This document shows positions 1 through 7,503 of a stretch of DNA of 48,848 bases, piece after piece. The translations under genes and the position numbers were made by a program. Location of the stretch: NCBI GenBank assembly GCA_938030175.1, contig CALHGQ010000178.1, positions 1 through 48,848 on the forward strand. The letters are read 5' to 3'. This DNA is from an uncultured bacterium. Lineage in GTDB: Bacteria > Planctomycetota > UBA1135 > GCA-002686595. The notes under the pieces are model-generated. The model saw only the letters and a program-made list of their open reading frames with translations. It was not told where the DNA came from and did no database searches. The stretch's first letter is position 1; each line of letters opens with the position of its first letter.

Positions 1-1
1 C

Positions 2-448
2 CGCAACTTCAGCGAGATGGCGAACCTCACCGCGAACCTCGTCTCGTGGAGGACGCCGAGCATCATCAACGTGGGCCAGGGCTTGGGCGGATACGTCTCT
101 TCGGCGATCGAGCTGGCCTCTGAGAATGCCACCACCGAGCAGACGGAACTCGCCCTGGGCGCGTCCGCTTCCTTCAAAGCCTTCGGAGTCACAGCCGAGG
201 GGAGCATCTCCATGGGGAATGGCTCGGCGTACACGGTTTCCACGAACCAAGAGACGGTCTATGGAGCGCAGATCGGAGATATCGCAGCCGGCGACTACTC
301 GACCTGGGCGTACGGCATCGGGCTCTCTGTCTACCAGGCCTGGAGGGTTGCGGACACCAACAACCAGCCGACCGGCCAGTGGTTGCCGGGCGGCTACCCG
401 CTGACGGTGATCAACTTCTGGGTGGACCCATTCGGCGCGGGCTACTGA
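2..448 (+). CDS. Hypothetical protein, 3' end only (partial at left edge)
   Basis: The frame is open from the first complete codon of the window, so the true start lies to the left; the first visible Met codon is at 17 but need not be the start. The visible part (about 149 residues) is rich in Gly, Ala, Ser and Thr with few charged residues, and has alternating stretches such as LALGASASFKAFGV and AEGSISMGNGSAY. This suggests a beta-rich secreted or surface protein. It ends in a hydrophobic/aromatic stretch, TVINFWVDPFGAGY. I do not recognise the family. A strong hairpin with a T-rich tail follows the stop codon, supporting this as the end of a transcription unit. Confidence 0.55.
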   Translation, partial: RNFSEMANLTANLVSWRTPSIINVGQGLGGYVSSAIELASENATTEQTELALGASASFKAFGVTAEGSISMGNGSAYTVSTNQETVYGAQIGDIAAGDYSTWAYGIGLSVYQAWRVADTNNQPTGQWLPGGYPLTVINFWVDPFGAGY

Positions 449-466
449 TCTCGATCAAGGCTCAGC

Positions 467-510
467 GCGTCGCGCACGGACCCAGCGGTCCGTACGCGAC
501 GCTTTCGTTT
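467..510 (+). terminator. Intrinsic terminator-like hairpin
   Basis: The arms at 467-482 and 487-502 form a 16-bp stem with a single mismatch and a four-base loop (CAGC). The stem is followed by TTTCGTTT at 503-510. It lies between two convergent genes, 18 bases after the stop of the left-edge gene. The T tract is on the plus strand, so it fits termination of that gene. Confidence 0.75.
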
Positions 511-514
511 AGGC

Positions 515-1798
515 TCAGTTGAACGTAACGGTCCGACCGTTCGTGAAATTGGACGTGGGGCCAGCGGGGCCCCCGTCGCGGTGCCAAAGCTGGAAGTTCC
601 AGGTGTCACCCACGACCGTACCCACGGCCCCGGTCGGCTGGGGGATCGCCGTCAAGTCGATCCCGAGGTTGATGGTGCCGGTCCCAAGGGACGACATCAC
701 CTGGCCAGGGCCGACGTAGCGCCCCACCGCTCCCCCGAGGCAAAGGTTGCCCGAGCTACCACCTGGGTTCATCACGAACCCCGTCGTATCCGAGACGATG
801 AAGAAGCCAAACGAGAACGTCGGAAGGCCTACCGCCATCAGCGTGACGTCGTTGTCGGAAACGAAGGATGAGCCGTTGGCGAAGATCTCGCTCGCAAGGC
901 CGGTCGAATTGGGATTGGCGCTGCAGTACGCAGAACCGAGGCTAGCGCTCACGGTGCCGACGCCATCGATCTCCATGTCGTAGTCGTTGCACGCGCCGCC
1001 GGTGAACATGTCGACTTCCAGGATCACGTCCAGCGGCGCGCCTGTCGCATTCGTATACGTAATGCTCTCCGCCGGAGAGGTCGTGATACTACGGGCGAGG
1101 TAGGCCCCACCGGAGCCGGCGACGTTGGTGTCACATTCGACCGCCGGATCCCATAGGAAGAGGTCGACGTCACCGAAGGTCGCGAAGAACGAGATATCGA
1201 CCTCTAGCGTTCCACCGGTCGGGATGGTCAAAGCGTAGTAGTCATTGTCCACATCCTGGACGTTTAGGTCCGCGTAGAGGCCGTCCCCAATAGGCGCCGC
1301 GTTGGAGCAGTCCGTATTGACCTCGAAGACATCGGCCGTGCTGCAGTCGGGCGACTCGCCCTCGTAGGCTCGGATCTCACCGGAGCCTGTGGCGCCTCCG
1401 AAACCGCCGACTCGAATGTAGTACACAGCGCCAGCAGCCGTGGGGACCGTCGCGCGCACCGAGCTTTGGCGGCTGCAGGCATCGTCGTTGCAGTCGAGCA
1501 AGAAGAGTGATCCGCACGAGCCGCTGAAGATCTCAAGGGCCGTATCGTAGGTCGACCCGCAGGTCTCGACAATGACTTCGCCCGACGTCCCGGTCGTCGT
1601 GTATTCGAACCAGAGGTCCGGCGCTTGGTCAACGCAGGTCCAGATCTCTGCGCTGGCGGTCGCTCCGTTGGTCATGAACGGCATGGCAACGCCCGCGACA
1701 AGTGGAGTTGCGCCGATGCATTCATCGGATCCTTGCGCGAGAACAGGTGCGGCCAGCAGCGGAGCAATGAGGAGTGGGTGCGCGTACTTCATGGACAT
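515..1798 (-). CDS. Secreted PPC-like domain protein with planctomycete-type C-terminal module
   Basis: 427 residues. A signal peptide ends near residue 21 (APVLA before Gln). Residues about 25-150 look like a bacterial pre-peptidase C-terminal (PPC)-like beta-sandwich, with the DLWFEYT motif and cysteines in a cell-surface pattern. A second, similar segment at about 155-285 contains DYYALTIPTGGTLEV, also PPC-like. The last 135 residues are a module that starts AYCSANPNSTG and contains GNLCLGGAVGRYVGPG. Two other secreted proteins in this window carry related modules. No catalytic motif is visible, so the role is probably extracellular or surface binding. The start at 1798 is ATG; a second ATG six bases downstream (1792) is equally possible. 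It is divergent from the gene at 2134. Confidence 0.75.
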   Translation of the reverse strand: MSMKYAHPLLIAPLLAAPVLAQGSDECIGATPLVAGVAMPFMTNGATASAEIWTCVDQAPDLWFEYTTTGTSGEVIVETCGSTYDTALEIFSGSCGSLFLLDCNDDACSRQSSVRATVPTAAGAVYYIRVGGFGGATGSGEIRAYEGESPDCSTADVFEVNTDCSNAAPIGDGLYADLNVQDVDNDYYALTIPTGGTLEVDISFFATFGDVDLFLWDPAVECDTNVAGSGGAYLARSITTSPAESITYTNATGAPLDVILEVDMFTGGACNDYDMEIDGVGTVSASLGSAYCSANPNSTGLASEIFANGSSFVSDNDVTLMAVGLPTFSFGFFIVSDTTGFVMNPGGSSGNLCLGGAVGRYVGPGQVMSSLGTGTINLGIDLTAIPQPTGAVGTVVGDTWNFQLWHRDGGPAGPTSNFTNGRTVTFN

Positions 1799-2133
1799 CT
1801 GGATCGTGTGAGTGGTGGCAGGTAAAGGCAGAGCGCGCGAGTCGCCAAGAGGGGCGGGGAGCAGCGAGCGCCACTGTCAGCCTATGCGAAGCCGCAAGAG
1901 TTCGCCGCGGTGTAGCCAGCCGTGCATCGTTCTTGCGAAGCAGCCGCCGCTGAACTGGACATTTACTGGCGATCCGGAACGAAGGGACTCCCTTCCCGCC
2001 CGGAAGGGTCAAACTAGAGTCGAACTAAGGTCGCCCTCTTTTCCGGTGTTTCGGTCCGTGGGGGCGAAACCCATACTCCGCGACTGGTTAGTCCTCTTCA
2101 GTCATTCCGCTCCACCCGATCGACCCAAATCAC
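1799..2133. promoter_or_regulatory. Divergent intergenic region, 335 bp
   Basis: This non-coding stretch separates two divergently oriented secreted-protein genes and should contain both promoters. I see no convincing -35/-10 pair. The only structured element is a 7-bp perfect inverted repeat, CCCTTCC at 1990-1996 and GGAAGGG at 2002-2008, with a five-base loop; it could be an operator or a small RNA hairpin. No open frame here looks like a gene. Confidence 0.4.
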
Positions 2134-3801
2134 ATGAAGACTGCACTCGCACTGTCGCTTCTCACTCTTGCTCCGGCTTCCGCGCAAACGCTCTCCATCG
2201 TCGCCACGGAGGGTGATGTCATTCCCGGCGTGGGCACCGTGACCCGAGTGGACGGCGTCGAGGTGAGCTCCAACGGTCACTTCGTAGAAGTAGACACGGA
2301 CACCAGCACCGATTCGGACTCGGTGCTGCTGCGGAATGGTTCCGTCTTCCTTCGTGAGGGGCAGTCCCTCGCAAGCCCGGTCGGCGCAACGCTTGATGGC
2401 TTCGATGGGGTGTCCATCGACTCAAGCGGCAACGCCGTGCTCAACCTCTTCCTCGACGGAACAAGCTCGACCCAGAACGACTCCGGGGTCTACTTCGGGG
2501 ACACGCTGGTGATCCAAGAGGGCGACGTCAGTACGGCCCCACAGTTTTCGCCGGGCACCACGTACCGGGGCTTCTTCGACGTCCAGTTCGGGACCAGCGG
2601 CACGTTCCTCGTCATGGCAAGCGTGGACGATCCAAACATTCCCTCCACGGTGGATCGGGCCATTGTCGCCGTCACCATCGACGCTGCGGGCAACCTGGTC
2701 GGCGAAGGTGTCGTCTCGATGGAGGGCTTGATTCCACCCGGACAAACCGAGCCCATCGCTGACTTCGAGACCGGCGCCGAAGAGTACGCCATCAACACGC
2801 TGGGCTTGACCATGTTCACGGTCGACCTTGAGGGCGACACGACCGTGGATCGCGCGGTTTACCGCGGCCAAAGCCTCCTGATGCAGGAAGGAAGCCCGTC
2901 GCCCGTCACAGGCCGCAACTGGGGCACGCTCGCGAGCGTCGAGCTCGACCTCAACGACGGCGGAAGCTGGGTGGCCAAGGCCAACCTCGACTCCACCGAC
3001 ACCTCCAACGATCTGGTCTTGATCCGCGATGGTGCCGTCTTCGTGCGGGAGGGCGACACGCTCCCCGCCATCGCCCCGTTCGCCATCCAGGACTTCGGAG
3101 GCAGCATCGGCGTCTTCATCCTGCCGAGCGGCGACGTGCTCTGGTTCGGTGATTGGGATGACCCCGACACGAGCCGCGACGAGGGTCTCTTCCTCAACGA
3201 CCAGCTGATCCTCCAGGAGGGCGTGACCGTCGTCGGCGGCAACACCATCGTTGACCTCGCCGACTTCACGGAGTCGCTGCACGTTTCAGAGGACGGCCAG
3301 TTCGCGATCATCGAGGGGGAGATCAATCCCGCAGGAACCGACCTAGACGTCGCGATCCTGATCGGACTCAACTCGAACCCCAGCTACTGCGAGGCCAACC
3401 CCAACGCGACCGGCCTCCCGGCCGCCCTCGGGATCTCGGGCAGCACGAGCGTGGGCGCGGGCAGCCTCACCCTCGGCATGAGCCAGCTCCCGCCCTTTGC
3501 CTTCGCCTTCTTCCTGACAAGCCGCACCCAGGGCTTCGTGGCGTTCCCTGGGGGCAGCGCGGGCAATCTTTGCTTGGGCGGCGACATTGGCCGCTACGTG
3601 GGCCCGGGACAGGTCCAACAGGCAGGCGCGAGCGGAACCGTCAGCCTTGCGATCGACCTCACCCAAGTCCCCCAGCCGACGGGCTTTGTTTCGGTTCAGG
3701 CGGGCGAGCAGTGGAACTTCCAGGGCTGGTTCCGCGACTCCAACTCAAGCGGCCCCACCTCAAACTTCACGGATGGCGTCTCGGTGACCTTCGCGCCCTA
3801 G
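2134..3801 (+). CDS. Secreted repeat protein with planctomycete-type C-terminal module
   Basis: 555 residues. Signal peptide of about 17 residues (PASA before Gln). The body contains at least five spaced copies of a short pattern, a display name followed by Leu-x(2-3)-(Q/R)EG: VFLREGQSL, LVIQEGDV, LLMQEGSPS, VFVREGDTL, LILQEGVTV. Each is separated by 40-90 residues of Asp/Gly-rich beta-type sequence, which resembles a beta-propeller or other solenoid of bacterial surface proteins. The final 140 residues are the module starting SYCEANPNATG with GNLCLGGDIGRYVGPG, nearly identical in its core to the 515-1798 protein. No enzymatic motif is seen; the function is unknown. The stop codon lies inside the first copy of the 82-bp tandem repeat that follows. 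Confidence 0.75.
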   Translation: MKTALALSLLTLAPASAQTLSIVATEGDVIPGVGTVTRVDGVEVSSNGHFVEVDTDTSTDSDSVLLRNGSVFLREGQSLASPVGATLDGFDGVSIDSSGNAVLNLFLDGTSSTQNDSGVYFGDTLVIQEGDVSTAPQFSPGTTYRGFFDVQFGTSGTFLVMASVDDPNIPSTVDRAIVAVTIDAAGNLVGEGVVSMEGLIPPGQTEPIADFETGAEEYAINTLGLTMFTVDLEGDTTVDRAVYRGQSLLMQEGSPSPVTGRNWGTLASVELDLNDGGSWVAKANLDSTDTSNDLVLIRDGAVFVREGDTLPAIAPFAIQDFGGSIGVFILPSGDVLWFGDWDDPDTSRDEGLFLNDQLILQEGVTVVGGNTIVDLADFTESLHVSEDGQFAIIEGEINPAGTDLDVAILIGLNSNPSYCEANPNATGLPAALGISGSTSVGAGSLTLGMSQLPPFAFAFFLTSRTQGFVAFPGGSAGNLCLGGDIGRYVGPGQVQQAGASGTVSLAIDLTQVPQPTGFVSVQAGEQWNFQGWFRDSNSSGPTSNFTDGVSVTFAP

Positions 3802-3961
3802 CAGCCCGTTGAAGAAGGCCGCACTACCCAACTGCGCCCCTCGAAGCCCTGACAGCGTTGCTTGAAGGGCCCCGAATAGCTAGCAGCCCGTTGAAGAAGG
3901 CCGCACGATCGGGCAGCGCCCCTCGAAGCCCTGGCTGCGTGGCTCGAACAGGCCCGGATAG
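3798..3961. repeat. Two tandem copies of an 82-bp repeat
   Basis: Unit 1 runs 3798-3879 and unit 2 runs 3880-3961. Both begin CTAGCAGCCCGTTGAAGAAG, share the internal block GCGCCCCTCGAAGCCCTG and end near ATAG; a third CTAG follows at 3962. The period is exactly 82 bp. The units are well conserved in their first 25 bases and diverge in the middle. The first unit overlaps the last bases of the upstream stop codon. The AGCCCGTTGAA core reminds me of ends of some insertion elements or MITE-like repeats in planctomycetes, but no transposase is present. Confidence 0.75.
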
Positions 3962-4042
3962 CTAGTGGACGCTGCTTGGCGAGCGAAGCGATGACCGGGG
4001 CGGCGCCAAAGCGCCCCCCGTTCGATCACTACCGGACCTCGC
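3962..4042. other. Convergent intergenic spacer
   Basis: Spacer between the tandem repeat and the stop of the minus-strand lamin-tail gene. It contains GGGGCG (3998-4003) and CGCCCC (4011-4016) separated by seven bases, a GC-rich hairpin that could act as a terminator, though without a T tract. I see nothing else. Confidence 0.3.
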
Positions 4043-4570
4043 CTACTCGGGCGGGCCTTGGTCAGCGGGCCCGTTGGCCTCGCCCGGCGTCGGCCTCTCT
4101 TCCACGACAAAGGGACCGCGGCCGTCGGGTGTCCGCGCGTACGCCGCGTCGTCGCCCAGCGCTGGGAAGGTGACCTGATCGATGACTTCACCCGCAAGGG
4201 CCTCGGGCGCGAACAGCCCGACGTATTCGCCGCCTGAGGAAAGCTTGAAGTTCGTGTGGACGCTGCCCTGATCTTCATCGTCGTCAGCCCAGAAGAGAAT
4301 TCGATCCCACGGCTCGATGAAGACACCGGCCGGGATCTGGAACTGCTGGGGCTCGGAGGGGTCATCCGTCAGGAAGAACCCGCCGAGGTCGAGACGATCA
4401 GGCGTCAGGTTTCGAAGCTCGATCCAGTCGGAGAAGTCCCCGTCGTCATCAGCGAGAACAGAGTCGTTCTGCGCCAGGAACTCGGTCAGGTGAACTTGTG
4501 CGAACGAATGTGCGCTGGCGCTCCCCACTGCAACAGTGAGGGTGAGCGCTGCAGCAAGGTGGCAGGGCAT
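4043..4570 (-). CDS. Secreted lamin-tail domain (LTD) protein
   Basis: 175 residues. An N-terminal hydrophobic signal peptide ends around residue 20-25 (GSASA). From about residue 27 the sequence follows the LTD pattern found in many bacterial surface and secreted proteins: VHLTEFLAQN, then DFSDWIELRNLT, LDLGGFFLTDD, FQIPAG and YVGLF. LTDs are Ig-like beta-sandwiches without catalytic residues. The protein is almost only this domain plus a short Pro-rich tail (RPTPGEANGPADQGPPE), so it may be a surface tag or a broken remnant of a larger spore-coat-type protein. The start at 4570 is ATG. Confidence 0.75.
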   Translation of the reverse strand: MPCHLAAALTLTVAVGSASAHSFAQVHLTEFLAQNDSVLADDDGDFSDWIELRNLTPDRLDLGGFFLTDDPSEPQQFQIPAGVFIEPWDRILFWADDDEDQGSVHTNFKLSSGGEYVGLFAPEALAGEVIDQVTFPALGDDAAYARTPDGRGPFVVEERPTPGEANGPADQGPPE

Positions 4571-4613
4571 ACTGGGCTTTTGGGCGAGATAGCTTGGACG
4601 AACAGGCAGCCAA

Positions 4614-4635
4614 CACGCCGCGAATCTGCGGCGTG
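4614..4635 (-). promoter_or_regulatory. 8-bp perfect inverted repeat upstream of the LTD gene
   Basis: CACGCCGC (4614-4621) and GCGGCGTG (4628-4635) form a perfect 8-bp stem with a six-base loop, 44 bp upstream of the LTD gene start and 121 bp after the sugar dehydrogenase stop (minus strand). It could be a terminator stem for the upstream gene, which would need a T tract I do not see, or an operator. Confidence 0.35.
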
Positions 4636-4755
4636 GCTACGTTTCGTGCCGGCGAGAATAAGGACCCGATCACTCGGGCCACGCTGACTCCGGTGGGCGC
4701 GAGTCCTTAGGGGCGAACTCCATCCTGATTCTCACGAAAATTCCCGGGGAAACCG

Positions 4756-6348
4756 TCAGGGGACGAACCTGACGGAGAGCGCGTCCGAGAAGTTGTAGGT
4801 CGCACCGAGCGGCCCACCCACGTCGCGGTACCAGCACTGAAACGCCCATGTTGCCCCCGCGACCACCTGCCCCGCGCCTGAGGCCATGGGCGGAATGCTT
4901 GAGTCCACGTGAAGGGTCAACATACCGGCTACGTTCGCCTGCGCGACCGGCAAACGCAGCAGCGCCCCATCAACACAGAGGTAGCCGTTCCCCGAGCGAA
5001 CGCTCGTGACCCCCTTCCCGTAGAAGTAGAGACCGAACGAATTGGGCGGCAGACCAGTCACCTGGAAGGTGAGATCGTTGGCCGTCAGACTCGTCGAGCC
5101 CAGGATCGACGATGTTGCACCGGAGGACGAAACCAAGTTCGGCGCTGCCTCGCAATACGAAGCCACCGGCTCGAGTCGACCGACTCGGTAGAGCTCCTTG
5201 TCGTCGTAGTCGAGAACGTAGAGCTCACCGAAGCCGTCTTCCCCGAAGGCCACGGGGGCCGTCAGCGCGCCGCCGCCCGCGGGTTGGAATTCAAGCGTGC
5301 GATCCGTCAACGACTCGACCTGGCCGAGGGAGTTCCGTCGCAGAGTCCAAACCCGCCCGCTGCAGAAGTCCCCAAAAAAGTAGTGCCCCACCAGCTGCGG
5401 CAGCTCGTTGCCGCGGTAGACGAAGCCGCCCGTGATCGAACATCCGACGCTGTGGTCGTACTCGTAGAGCGGAGGCGTGTACGAAGGATCCCCACAGGGC
5501 GCGACGCCCGCGGGGCAGCCGGTCGAGTTGAAGCAAGCGGTCCCCTCCATTACCTTCCAACCAAAGTTCAGGCCGCCGACCCCCGCTGGCACGAAGTCGA
5601 TCTCCTCGCGCGTCGCCTGACCAACGTCCGCGATCCAAAGGTCCCCGGTGGCGCGGTCGAACGACCACTTCCAGGGATGGCGAAACCCGCGGTGCCAGAT
5701 CTCATCCCGGATCGCGGGGTCCCCCACGAAGGGATTGTCCGTGGGAACGGCGTAGGGAAACGCGCTGTCCACGTCGATGCGCATAAGCGCGCCCATGAGG
5801 GTCGATGGATCCTGCGAGTTGCACCCGGGGTCGCCTGGGTTGCCGCCGTCCCCAAGCAGAACGTAGAGGTAGCCGTCGCGGCCAAACTCCAGCGAGCCAC
5901 AGGCGTGACCGTAGTTCGCTTGGGGCGCGCGCAAGATCTCCACCAGCGTCGCGGGGTCCACCTGGGAAGGCTGTGACGATGAGCGAGTCATGCGACCCAA
6001 GACTGCGTCCACGATGGCGCCGCTCGTACTCGGAGCGTCGTACCAGCAGTACACGAACCCGTTGGTCTCGTAGTCCGGGTGGAATGCGATGGCTCGCAAG
6101 CCGGTCGAAACCGTGAGCGCGAGCGGAGCCGGGAAGTCCATGAACAGCGTCGGCTCGAGGGCGCCGCTGCGAAGGACCCGAACCTGGCCTTCACGTTCGA
6201 CGAGGAAGAGCCGGTCGTCCCCGGGGATCGACGCGATGGAGATCGGATCCACCAGACCGTCGGACGCGTCGACGACCAGTTCGAGGGACGGAGTCGAGGA
6301 CTGCGCGGGGAAAGCGAGCCCGAGGCAAAGGGGCGAGAGTGCGAGCAT
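4756..6348 (-). CDS. PQQ-dependent sugar dehydrogenase (GSDH/sorbosone dehydrogenase family), secreted
   Basis: 530 residues. A short signal peptide (LALSPLCLGLAFPAQ) is followed by a six-bladed propeller of the glucose/sorbosone dehydrogenase family at about residues 22-375. Visible landmarks are DDRLFLVEREGQVRVL, LRAIAFHPDY, LLGDGGNPGDPGCNSQDP, MGALMRIDVD, the GFRHPWKWSFD motif and IADVGQATREEID. These match soluble aldose sugar dehydrogenases that use PQQ and Ca2+ in the periplasm. No PQQ synthesis gene is in the window. The last 135 residues form the shared C-terminal module (starting ASYCEAAPN), a divergent version lacking the GNLCLGG core. Start ATG at 6348. The actual sugar substrate cannot be read from sequence. 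Confidence 0.85.
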   Translation of the reverse strand: MLALSPLCLGLAFPAQSSTPSLELVVDASDGLVDPISIASIPGDDRLFLVEREGQVRVLRSGALEPTLFMDFPAPLALTVSTGLRAIAFHPDYETNGFVYCWYDAPSTSGAIVDAVLGRMTRSSSQPSQVDPATLVEILRAPQANYGHACGSLEFGRDGYLYVLLGDGGNPGDPGCNSQDPSTLMGALMRIDVDSAFPYAVPTDNPFVGDPAIRDEIWHRGFRHPWKWSFDRATGDLWIADVGQATREEIDFVPAGVGGLNFGWKVMEGTACFNSTGCPAGVAPCGDPSYTPPLYEYDHSVGCSITGGFVYRGNELPQLVGHYFFGDFCSGRVWTLRRNSLGQVESLTDRTLEFQPAGGGALTAPVAFGEDGFGELYVLDYDDKELYRVGRLEPVASYCEAAPNLVSSSGATSSILGSTSLTANDLTFQVTGLPPNSFGLYFYGKGVTSVRSGNGYLCVDGALLRLPVAQANVAGMLTLHVDSSIPPMASGAGQVVAGATWAFQCWYRDVGGPLGATYNFSDALSVRFVP

Positions 6349-6464
6349 GGGTAAAGCGGGCCGAGGTCCAAGGCAGACGCGATCGTTGGCCGTGGGAATG
6401 CCGGCCTACGCGCGTCGGATGTCAGAGACAGCCCTGAGACTATCCGCCGCACCTGAGCGTGCGT

Positions 6465-7232
6465 TCATGACTCTTCGCCCGGCGGGTTGCCCGGCGACCG
6501 ACCCAGCAGTCGACCCAGCAGTCGACCCAGCACCTTGACCCGAACGGCCGCCCCGACGCGCGCGCCGAAGGAGCCAGGGGCACGGAACGTCTGATAGACC
6601 AGACGATGGGCGTGCGCTATGGAGAGACGATCTCCGGAGTAGACGTTGGACGGGCTTCGATTGATATGGAGCGGAGACGTGTCCACGTTCTCAAGACCGA
6701 GGAAGGCGGCGAGCTTCAAAGCCTCGTCGCCCGCGCCCCACGTCAGCTTCAGAAGCTTGCCGGGCCGTCCCTCGAAGTACTGCTCGACCGACCGGATGTG
6801 CTCGTCGTAGATGCGAATGTGCTCCGCCCGCCGTCCATGGGGCATGCTGGATCCGTACACCAGATTTTCGAACAGCGGGAGCGGGCCGATCCTGACCGCC
6901 ATGTTGCAGAGACTCCGGTACCAAACGTCGGCGGAGGCGCGGGTCGTCAGAACGAACTTCGCCGATGGAAACCGCGCGTCGATTTCCTGGTAAAGAAGCG
7001 GCCACGGCCAATCCTCACAGCTGTCGTGGGACGCGACGATCTCCATCAGTGCCTCGACGTCCCCGGCCTTGTAAAGGTCGAACGAAGGCGACTCGGTGGT
7101 TGTCGCAGAATCGTAAGTCCGATGACGAAGTCCCCATGCCTTCAGGTGGTGAGACATCGTCTTCGTACCGGTCTTGTTCAGTCCGATGCCGATGACCTTG
7201 ACGCCGTCGGGGAGCGGGGAGGAGATGGCCAT
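6465..7232 (-). CDS. Sulfotransferase family protein
   Basis: About 255 residues from ATG 7232; an upstream ATG at 7259 would add nine residues. The PAPS 5'-phosphosulfate loop is visible as IGLNKTGTKTM, 16 residues from this start. The 3'-phosphate-binding strand is KFVLTTRASADVWYRSL. The general layout fits the P-loop sulfotransferase superfamily (PAPS-dependent sulfation of a hydroxyl or amino group, cytoplasmic). The C-terminal tail VLGRLLGRLLGR is encoded by a 12-bp tandem repeat (6499-6532), so tail length may vary between strains. It is divergent from the TonB receptor gene. It could be a tailoring enzyme for the nearby peptide locus, but that link rests only on proximity. Confidence 0.75.
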   Translation of the reverse strand: MAISSPLPDGVKVIGIGLNKTGTKTMSHHLKAWGLRHRTYDSATTTESPSFDLYKAGDVEALMEIVASHDSCEDWPWPLLYQEIDARFPSAKFVLTTRASADVWYRSLCNMAVRIGPLPLFENLVYGSSMPHGRRAEHIRIYDEHIRSVEQYFEGRPGKLLKLTWGAGDEALKLAAFLGLENVDTSPLHINRSPSNVYSGDRLSIAHAHRLVYQTFRAPGSFGARVGAAVRVKVLGRLLGRLLGRSPGNPPGEES

Positions 7233-7503
7233 GGAAATGGGGCGACGAGGTCGCGTCATGCGCGTGACAGAAGAACGGCGACTCGCACCGTGTCCTGCAT
7301 TGAATCACCAATGCGGTAGAAGCGCACATGCGACACTTGTGCGAAAAGCACGTGAGCGTGCGGCCCGACGCTAAATCGGTTGGGGAGACGGAACATGCGG
7401 TTGTCCAGTTCCCTCTCAAACAGCGTTCTCGATGCTGTTCAGTCCGCGTTCTTCCCCGTAGAAGCCGGTGACGAAAGTCCTCGCCACCGGTAGTTTTTTG
7501 ACC
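7233..7503. promoter_or_regulatory. Divergent region upstream of the TonB receptor
   Basis: 271 bp between the sulfotransferase and the TonB receptor starts. Two inverted repeats are visible: GCATTG/CAATGC at 7297-7302/7309-7314, and AACAGC/GCTGTT at 7419-7424/7434-7439, the latter about 65 bp before the receptor ATG and a candidate operator. I find no convincing Fur box and no cobalamin riboswitch signature, so the cue that controls the uptake genes cannot be read here. Confidence 0.35.

Noticed and set aside
7260-7503. Cobalamin or other riboswitch ahead of the TonB receptor
   Set aside because: The leader has only short inverted repeats and none of the conserved B12-box sequence; no support for a riboswitch.
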